DNA from: Gammaproteobacteria bacterium
GTDB taxonomy: Bacteria; Pseudomonadota; Gammaproteobacteria; Chromatiales; Chromatiaceae
Direction of reading: 5' to 3'
NCBI GenBank assembly: GCA_020445335.1
Contig: JAGRGU010000069.1
Location: 1-50,947, forward strand
Length of the DNA: 50,947 nucleotides
Below are positions 46,060 to 50,947 of the stretch, in pieces. The notes under the pieces were generated by a model. That model ran no database searches. It saw nothing but the letters and a program-made list of their open reading frames with translations, and was not told where the DNA came from. Made by a program: the position numbers and the translations under genes. How positions within the stretch are numbered: position 1 is the stretch's first letter; each line of letters opens with the position of its first letter.

Positions 46060-46536
46060 TTATCGTGCGACCCTTCGGCGCGCCAATCCGGCACCCACCA
46101 AGCCGAAGGTCAGCAGCGAGATCACACTCGGTTCGGATATCTGGGCGCGCTCCGCGACGGCAAATGTGACAGGCCCGAATTGCGCCTGGGACGCGTCCCA
46201 ATTGTCGGGATAGACGATGGCGCCGGCACCGAATGGATCACAGCCTGTGCCGCAGTAAATCGCGACGGTCGGCGTTATGGCAAAAAACGGGGCCACTTCT
46301 ACACCCGTGGACAATGGCTGCACAAAGGTCCCCAATGACAGATCTACAAGTTCCGCGAACTCCCGGGCCAGGATGTTGTCGTCCCACCAGGGTTGCTCGT
46401 CGAGTTGGTCAATCGAAAGCCCCGCGGCGGCAGTCACCTCGAAAGCACCAATGCTGGTATTGATGAGCACGGCGTTGGCGGGTGAAAAAAAGGCGAACGC
46501 TCCAACGAGAATGGCTAGCCTCGAGATCAGTGACAT
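46060..46536 (-). CDS. PEP-CTERM-type sorting-signal protein
   Basis: Secreted protein of 158 residues from the ATG at 46536, which has a typical signal peptide (MSLISRLAILVGAFAFFSPANA). The frame is open further upstream, but the signal peptide settles the start. The C-terminus is a PEP-CTERM-like sorting tail: a short SEPSVISLLTFGLVGAGLARRR, with a hydrophobic helix and a final arginine cluster. The motif reads EPS rather than PEP. Two cysteines lie close together (IYCGTGCDPFG). Such proteins are processed by exosortase, which is not in this window. Repeat copies 1 and 2 flank the gene. Confidence 0.78.
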   Translation of the reverse strand: MSLISRLAILVGAFAFFSPANAVLINTSIGAFEVTAAAGLSIDQLDEQPWWDDNILAREFAELVDLSLGTFVQPLSTGVEVAPFFAITPTVAIYCGTGCDPFGAGAIVYPDNWDASQAQFGPVTFAVAERAQISEPSVISLLTFGLVGAGLARRRVAR

Positions 46537-47133
46537 CGGAGTACTCCTTATCGATTTCGGCACGAAATTGTGGAACGGACAGTCGGCACGCATTCCCTTG
46601 TCCGCACCCCACTTTGTGCATCTACAATTCAAACTACACTGCACGATCGCACATACATGACATGCGCCAACGACGTTTTTTCTCGTATGCACCTGTCCTC
46701 AACATTGGAGCACAGCCGGAATGACTAATCCACAAGCTCGGTAGGGTCATTGGCGGTGACCTTGGATTTGCTTGGGGCCGCTGCTGAGATCGCCGCGAAG
46801 ATCGAAGCAACCCACTCTCTTCTCCCAAGCACAACTAACCGCCTGATTAGGGAAGCACTTTGGTTTTACCCGAAACTCAACGCCTTCATTTCTCCGGCTT
46901 TTGGAAGGTTATCCCCTTGAGCCAGCTCCCCAGGAAAAGGTTCGGCCAGAAGTGTTGCTCGAAGTGGTTTTCGCACGAATTCTGCGGAGTTAAAAGAGTG
47001 GGCACGAGGGCTGCCGACATTTCCACCGACAGCCTCAATAATCTCTGCTTCCCATTGCATATCCACGCCCGACAACATCAGCGCCCAAATCAGAGGCGGC
47101 GTAGCCGTCCGCCTACTTGGGCTACATGGGAGT
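46537..47133. other. Intergenic region carrying dispersed repeat copy 2
   Basis: A 597-base gap between the PEP-CTERM start and the first hydrolase stop. Repeat copy 2 occupies 46860-46992. The PEP-CTERM promoter should lie around 46540-46700, where AT-rich stretches occur. No further gene is supported; a minus-strand frame at 46866-47078 is mostly repeat sequence. Confidence 0.55.
46860..46992 (+). repeat. Dispersed repeat, copy 2 (longest)
   Basis: About 133 bases. The first part (TTGGTTTT, then GAAACTCAACG, CTTCATTTCTC) matches copy 3. The middle core CCCCTTGAGCCAGC and GGAAAAGGTTCGGCCAGAAG is shared by all three. The last part (GTGTTGC, GTGGTTTT, GCGGAGTTA) matches copy 1. Against copy 3, 18 of 94 positions differ by hand count. 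Confidence 0.87.
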
Positions 47134-48066
47134 TCATCCGAGATGCTTTTTATAGAAGGGAATCAACTTGTCGAGAGCAATCTTGACCGGTTCGGGTTTG
47201 TCATAGAGGTCATAATGCGACCAGTCCGCCAATTCGACCAGCTGCCTGTCTTTCGAGGCAGTGGATCGACCATAGGCCTCCATGCCATCGCGGTATGTGC
47301 CAAAAGCCCCTACTTTCTGCCCGATGACCACCATCATCGGTTGCGTCATCAGCAGCTCCGTAAAGCCGAACGCGTCCCAGCAGAGCGTGTTCTGTGCGTG
47401 AGAGAACAACATCCTCGTTGCACCGCCGGGCTTTTGTCCGCGCTTTGTTTTGTAGTAGTCCGTCGCTTCCCAGATATCGCGTTCGGTCAGACTGTTGGCC
47501 TTCGCCACCTCGGGGCTCGCAGGAAGCAACTCATTGGCCTGCAGTTCGCCACCGCGAGCCTCTGCGGTTCGCTGAGAGGCCATCGCCTCCAACGCACCAA
47601 GCGGGTCAAAATTACTGAACCCTTCGCGGAACAGGCGACCGATATTCACTGGCGTAATACCAACTACTGCCTTGATGCGCCTTTCGGTCAACGCGGCATT
47701 CAGTGCGTAACCGCCACCACCGCAAACCCCAATGCAGCCGATTCTTTCCGCATCGACATAGGGTAGCGTGACGGCGTAGTCGATCACGTGACTGACATCC
47801 TCAACACGCTGCGTCGGGTCTTCCACGAAACGCGGCAATCCACCTGATTCACCCTGGTAGCTCGCGTCAAACGCGATGACGACAAACCCTTCCTTCGCAA
47901 GGCCTGCGCCGTAGACGTCACTTGACGTCTGCTCTTTGCAGCTGCCGAATGGGTGAACACTCACGATGGTGGGATAAGTCTTGGATTCGTCAAACCCAGG
48001 TGGGTATAAAACCAGTGCCGCTATCTCCCACGCCATATCTTCATTCTGAAACTTGATCGATTTCAA
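47134..48066 (-). CDS. YcjY-like alpha/beta hydrolase with cysteine nucleophile (paralogue 1)
   Basis: Alpha/beta hydrolase of 310 residues in the YcjY/dienelactone hydrolase-like group. The nucleophile elbow GVCGGGGYAL puts a cysteine, Cys115, at the catalytic position. A catalytic His is likely in WSHYDLYDKPEPV. It has YPPGFDESKTYPTIVSVHPFG near the start, as in the paralogue. The start is a TTG at 48066: GAGGAG lies eight bases upstream and the N-terminus then aligns with the second copy (MKSIKF against MKKVTF). It lies 44 bases after that gene, in one operon. The substrate is unknown. Confidence 0.88.
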   Translation of the reverse strand: MKSIKFQNEDMAWEIAALVLYPPGFDESKTYPTIVSVHPFGSCKEQTSSDVYGAGLAKEGFVVIAFDASYQGESGGLPRFVEDPTQRVEDVSHVIDYAVTLPYVDAERIGCIGVCGGGGYALNAALTERRIKAVVGITPVNIGRLFREGFSNFDPLGALEAMASQRTAEARGGELQANELLPASPEVAKANSLTERDIWEATDYYKTKRGQKPGGATRMLFSHAQNTLCWDAFGFTELLMTQPMMVVIGQKVGAFGTYRDGMEAYGRSTASKDRQLVELADWSHYDLYDKPEPVKIALDKLIPFYKKHLG

Positions 48067-48110
48067 TACTGTGTCTCCTCGAATTGGATCGCGACCGCCA
48101 TGAAGTGCGT

Positions 48111-49025
48111 CTACATCTTCGATTGAAAAAACGGCGCAAGTACGCCTACGGCTTCACTGATCTCCGCTTCGCCATCGTAAAGGCTCATATGATTGGCACC
48201 ATTGACGATGTGCATGTTCTTGTCGGTAGTCGTGGCACGTTCCATCAGGTTGTCACTCATCCACTTGCTGCCCGCTTCGCTGCCGACGATCGTTTGCAGC
48301 GGTTGCGTCAGGAATGCCTCTGCCTTGTGGAATGCGTCGTAGGTGATGATCTGGTTCAAGCTGCGTGCGGTTGCAAAACCCGGTGCGGTGCAGTATTCGG
48401 CGCGATCCGTATGGTAGTACTCCCATGCTTGGCGCAATTCCTCATTCGGTGCGTCCGCCTCATTCAAAGGTGCCATGGGAATCGTCACGATCTCTGCGCC
48501 ACTGGCGTCTGACGTTCGCGCGTCCGACCCGGCTTGCAGGTATGGGATGGCATCACGGTCTTTGACGTTATTGTCCCAGCCATTGCGGAACATCTGGCCG
48601 ATATTCACCATGCTCACGGTGCCTACGGCCTTGATCCGGCGGTCATTGATCGCCGCGTTGGCCGTATACCCGGCGCCCGCACAGATGCCCATCGCACCAA
48701 TCCGCGCCTTGTTCACATAAGGCAGGGTGGTCAGGTAGTCGATGACCGCGCTCACGTCCTCTGTCCGGATGTGAGGATTCTCCAGCTGCCGGGGTTCGCC
48801 GGTGCTCTCGCCCTGGTAAGAGGCGTCGTAGGCAATCGTGACAAAACCTTCCTCTGCGAGTTTCGCGGCGTAGGTGCCCGCCGTTTGTTCTTTCACCCCT
48901 CCGCCGGGGTGTGAAACGACGATCGCCGGATACTGCTGACTTCCGTCGAACCCCTCCGGATAGTTGATCACTGCCGCCATCGTGATGGTGGTGTTGTTCG
49001 AATTGGGGAAAGTGACTTTTTTCAT
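48111..49025 (-). CDS. YcjY-like alpha/beta hydrolase with cysteine nucleophile (paralogue 2)
   Basis: Alpha/beta hydrolase of 304 residues, a tandem paralogue of the gene downstream. The nucleophile elbow is GICAGAGYTAN with Cys115, in the same position. The shared blocks include FDASYQGES or YDASYQGES and the VIDY-x-TLPYV step. His is likely in VNGANHMSLYDGE. There is no signal peptide. It is first in the pair and is divergent from lysR, with 133 bases between. Control by the LysR protein is probable. The substrate is unknown. Confidence 0.89.
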   Translation of the reverse strand: MKKVTFPNSNNTTITMAAVINYPEGFDGSQQYPAIVVSHPGGGVKEQTAGTYAAKLAEEGFVTIAYDASYQGESTGEPRQLENPHIRTEDVSAVIDYLTTLPYVNKARIGAMGICAGAGYTANAAINDRRIKAVGTVSMVNIGQMFRNGWDNNVKDRDAIPYLQAGSDARTSDASGAEIVTIPMAPLNEADAPNEELRQAWEYYHTDRAEYCTAPGFATARSLNQIITYDAFHKAEAFLTQPLQTIVGSEAGSKWMSDNLMERATTTDKNMHIVNGANHMSLYDGEAEISEAVGVLAPFFQSKM

Positions 49026-49106
49026 GACTCTGCTCCGATTGCTTGTTGGATATTGATTGCCCGAAAAATCTGTTCGCCGCGCGCTGAGGTAAATCTAGGC
49101 CTTGCC

Positions 49107-49120
49107 TTGTTAATTAACAA
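49107..49120. promoter_or_regulatory. Perfect 14-base palindrome, candidate LysR operator
   Basis: TTGTTAATTAACAA (49107-49120) is a perfect palindrome in the gap between the divergent hydrolase and lysR genes. It fits the T-N11-A type of LysR-family site. Its location 82 bases from one start and 39 bases from the other suits shared control. Confidence 0.65.
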
Positions 49121-49158
49121 TGCGCTAGAAATACTTGTAGTTATTATTCTGGTGATTA

Positions 49159-50049
49159 ATGAAACGCGAAGAGATTGCTGACCTCGTTGTCTTTGTTGCC
49201 GTGGCACAAGAACAAAGTTTCACCCGCGCAGCCGCAAAATTGGGACTGTCGCAATCGGCGCTCAGTCAGATCATGCAACGGCTTGAGCAGCGCCTCGGCC
49301 TACGACTATTGGCGCGCACCACGCGCAGCGTTGCTCCAACTGAAATTGGCGAACAACTGCTTGGCTCCCTTGCACCCATGTTTGCAGACATCGATGCCAG
49401 CATCTCCAGCCTGAACAAATACCGCGATGAACCGGCAGGCACCTTCCGCATCTCCGCCGTCGAGCATGCCGCAAAGGTCTACCTGCTGCCGAAAGTGGCG
49501 CGTTTGCTGCGTGATTACCCAGATATCCGGATTGAGATCGTGGCGGATTATGGGTTGGTTGATATTGTGGCTGACCGCTTCGATGCGGGAGTTCGGCTCG
49601 GTGAGCAGGTAGCCAAGGACATGATCGCGTTACCGATCTCACCGGAAATCGTCATGGCCGTCGTCGGCAGCCCTGACTATTTCGCGCGTTTCGCCATACC
49701 CGAGAATCCAAAGCAACTGATCGAACACCGCTGCATCAACCTCTGGCTGCCAACTGCTGGCAAGGTGAATGAATGGCGGTTTAAGAAGCGGGGCAAAACC
49801 ATTCAGGTGCGCGTCGAGGGATCCCTCACGCTGAACACCATCGACCATATTCGAGATGCCGCCCTGGAGGGCGTTGGCCTGGCCTACTTGCCCTACGATC
49901 AGATCGAGGAACACCTTAAGAATGGACGGCTTGTGAGTGTGCTTGAATCGTGGATGCAGGCACTGCCCGCCTACCACCTCTACTATCCAAACAGGCGGCA
50001 ATCTTCGCCGGCGTTCAATCTCGTCGTGGACACCTTGCGGTATCGCTAG
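49159..50049 (+). CDS. LysR family transcriptional regulator
   Basis: Regulator of 296 residues. The winged helix-turn-helix is at the N-terminus (ADLVVFVAVAQEQSFTRAAAKLGLSQSALSQIMQRLEQRLGLRLLART is the expected run, positions 7-55). A linker helix and the two-lobed effector domain follow (GTFRISAVEHAAKVYLLPKV, then RLGEQVAKDMIALPIS and VGLAYLPYDQIEEHLKNG). The ATG has only a weak GGTGAT ribosome site. It is divergent from the hydrolase pair and is the natural candidate to control it. Repeat copy 3 lies 148 bases after its stop. Confidence 0.93.
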   Translation: MKREEIADLVVFVAVAQEQSFTRAAAKLGLSQSALSQIMQRLEQRLGLRLLARTTRSVAPTEIGEQLLGSLAPMFADIDASISSLNKYRDEPAGTFRISAVEHAAKVYLLPKVARLLRDYPDIRIEIVADYGLVDIVADRFDAGVRLGEQVAKDMIALPISPEIVMAVVGSPDYFARFAIPENPKQLIEHRCINLWLPTAGKVNEWRFKKRGKTIQVRVEGSLTLNTIDHIRDAALEGVGLAYLPYDQIEEHLKNGRLVSVLESWMQALPAYHLYYPNRRQSSPAFNLVVDTLRYR

Positions 50050-50588
50050 TTCGTGACTCGCCCGTCGAGCAGGCAATCCCCCGCGTAAACCCTCCTGCCG
50101 GCGCACGCCACTCAGCTGCGCTCTTGCACCGCCGCGAAAATCGAAGAGAGTTCCCATCTCTCCGCCATCCTCCTAATACCCTGATTTGCGTGGGCAATTG
50201 GTTTTGGCTGAAAATTAACGTCTTCATTTCTCACGGATTTACCAGGATAACCCCTTGAGCCAGCGTCCCAGGAAAAGGTTCGGCCAGAACTTTCTGCACG
50301 CCAGATCCTAACCTGAGACCGTCCTGGCTCGACTGCGGATATAGCGTAGAGAGTACTGACAGTGCGGCGTTGGCCGGTTGCGTACTTCCGGCGGTACATA
50401 GTTACAGGACGGAGCTCGTCTTCAACCTATCTGTGCTGGCCGTCCAAGGCTCGGCAGAACCATCATAATCCCGCAGTTTTCGCAATCGGTAACAGAGCGG
50501 GCTTCTCGGCTCTCAGGGAAAATATTTCAATAAATCAGATAATGACATTAGTTCTCGGATATAAAAAACACCCAACACCCGCATCCCT
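50050..50588. other. Intergenic region carrying dispersed repeat copy 3
   Basis: A 539-base gap between lysR and glmS. Repeat copy 3 occupies 50198-50291. The rest has no coding sequence I can support. No hairpin with a T-run was seen after either flanking gene. Confidence 0.55.
50198..50291 (+). repeat. Dispersed repeat, copy 3
   Basis: The 94 bases start TTGGTTTT and end CGGCCAGAAC. Identity to copy 2 is about 80 percent over this length. The 3' third of copies 1 and 2, with GTGTTGC and GCGGAGTTA, is missing here. Direction is the same as in copies 1 and 2. Confidence 0.85.
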
Positions 50589-50947
50589 TCATTCCACCGT
50601 CACCGACTTGGCCAGATTTCGCGGCTGATCGACGTCGGTGCCCTTGAGTATCGCCACGTGGTAGGCGAGCAGCTGCAGCGGAATGGTGTAGACGATCGGC
50701 GCGGTGCTGGGGCAGATGTCGTCGAGGGTCAGGTTCTGGTAGAGGTCGAGATCGATCTTCACGTTGCGGTCGCTGAAGAGGAACAGCTCGCCCTTGCGCG
50801 CGCGCACCTCCTGCAGGTTGGAGAGCACCTTCTCCAGCAGCGGATCGTCCGGCAGCGCGCAGATCACCGGCATGTTCTCGTCCACCAGCGCCAGCGGGCC
50901 GTGCTTCAGTTCGCCGGCGGGATAGGCTTCGGCGTGAATGTAGGAGA
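50589..50947 (-). CDS. glmS: Glucosamine-6-phosphate synthase, C-terminal part (cut by window edge)
   Basis: The C-terminal end of GlmS, which makes glucosamine 6-phosphate from fructose 6-phosphate and glutamine. The visible part is the second SIS isomerase domain: [48 protein letters not shown] and the C-terminal tail [11 protein letters not shown], whose Lys is in the active site of E. coli GlmS. The frame is open to the right edge. The N-terminal glutaminase and first SIS domain lie outside. Confidence 0.96.
   Translation of the reverse strand, partial: SYIHAEAYPAGELKHGPLALVDENMPVICALPDDPLLEKVLSNLQEVRARKGELFLFSDRNVKIDLDLYQNLTLDDICPSTAPIVYTIPLQLLAYHVAILKGTDVDQPRNLAKSVTVE

Noticed and set aside
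45511..46992. Repeat copies as integron attC sites
   Set aside because: Copy 1 ends near GTTAGGC, which fits the attC 3' core, but the matching 5' RYYYAAC box and the complementary inner boxes are absent, and copies 2 and 3 lack the 3' core. No integrase gene is in the window.

Overview
The window looks like part of a chromosome from a GC-rich gammaproteobacterium. The main evidence is the order ponA (mrcA) < > pilMNOPQ-aroK-aroB-damX-gltB, the arrangement known from Pseudomonas and from Chromatiales-type gammaproteobacteria. Zinc-type L31, HemW, UvrD, hexameric-type GltA, MDH and SbmA of matching type agree with this. I cannot name the genus. A DctPQM-type TRAP transporter, a five-haem cytochrome c, a bacteriohaemerythrin and a PEP-CTERM protein suggest a free-living or symbiotic aquatic/sediment bacterium with flexible respiration (inference). 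I found no rRNA, tRNA, CRISPR array, IS element or phage gene.

Layout: 1-12.2 kb, minus strand, holds pilM-N-O-P-Q (type IV pilus alignment complex and secretin), then aroK, aroB, damX and the start of gltB, which is cut by the window edge. A good sigma70-type promoter lies before pilM. Divergent ponA (PBP1a) is followed by a conserved unknown gene that runs tail-to-tail into gltA. 15.5-20.4 kb carries gltA, mdh, rpmE, a DUF3135 gene and hemW. 20.4-23.6 kb is a TRAP transporter split into dctP (plus) and dctQM (minus), which converge on an intrinsic terminator. 23.7-31.7 kb contains uvrD, an acyl-CoA synthetase, a lipoprotein, an MFS transporter, a YajD-type HNH protein, an Lrp regulator, gloA and an unknown gene. 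32-34.6 kb is leuA (long type) abutting nudC. 34.8-36.9 kb is a row of small plus-strand genes (DUF6489, TIGR02647, a protein with two recombinase-like helical modules, bacteriohaemerythrin, a small membrane protein). 36.9-39.9 kb has a thioesterase, the five-haem cytochrome and a divergent outer-membrane barrel. 39.9-43.7 kb is an exbB-exbD-exbD-tonB-dinB operon. 44-45.2 kb is sbmA.

45.3-50.5 kb is the least ordinary part. Three same-direction copies of a roughly 80-130 bp dispersed repeat (near 45.5, 46.9 and 50.2 kb) bracket two gene modules: a PEP-CTERM protein gene, and a pair of tandem YcjY-like cysteine hydrolases with a divergent LysR regulator over a perfect 14-bp palindrome. The 3' end of glmS closes the window.

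Together most genes are housekeeping (cell wall, aromatic and branched-chain amino acid synthesis, TCA cycle, DNA repair). The accessory interest lies in the repeat-bracketed modules, the ExbD pair in which one member lacks the conserved membrane aspartate, the small-gene row with the two-module protein, and the cytochrome/barrel pair. Four convergent gene pairs end within 7 bases of each other or overlap, with no intrinsic terminator between them.
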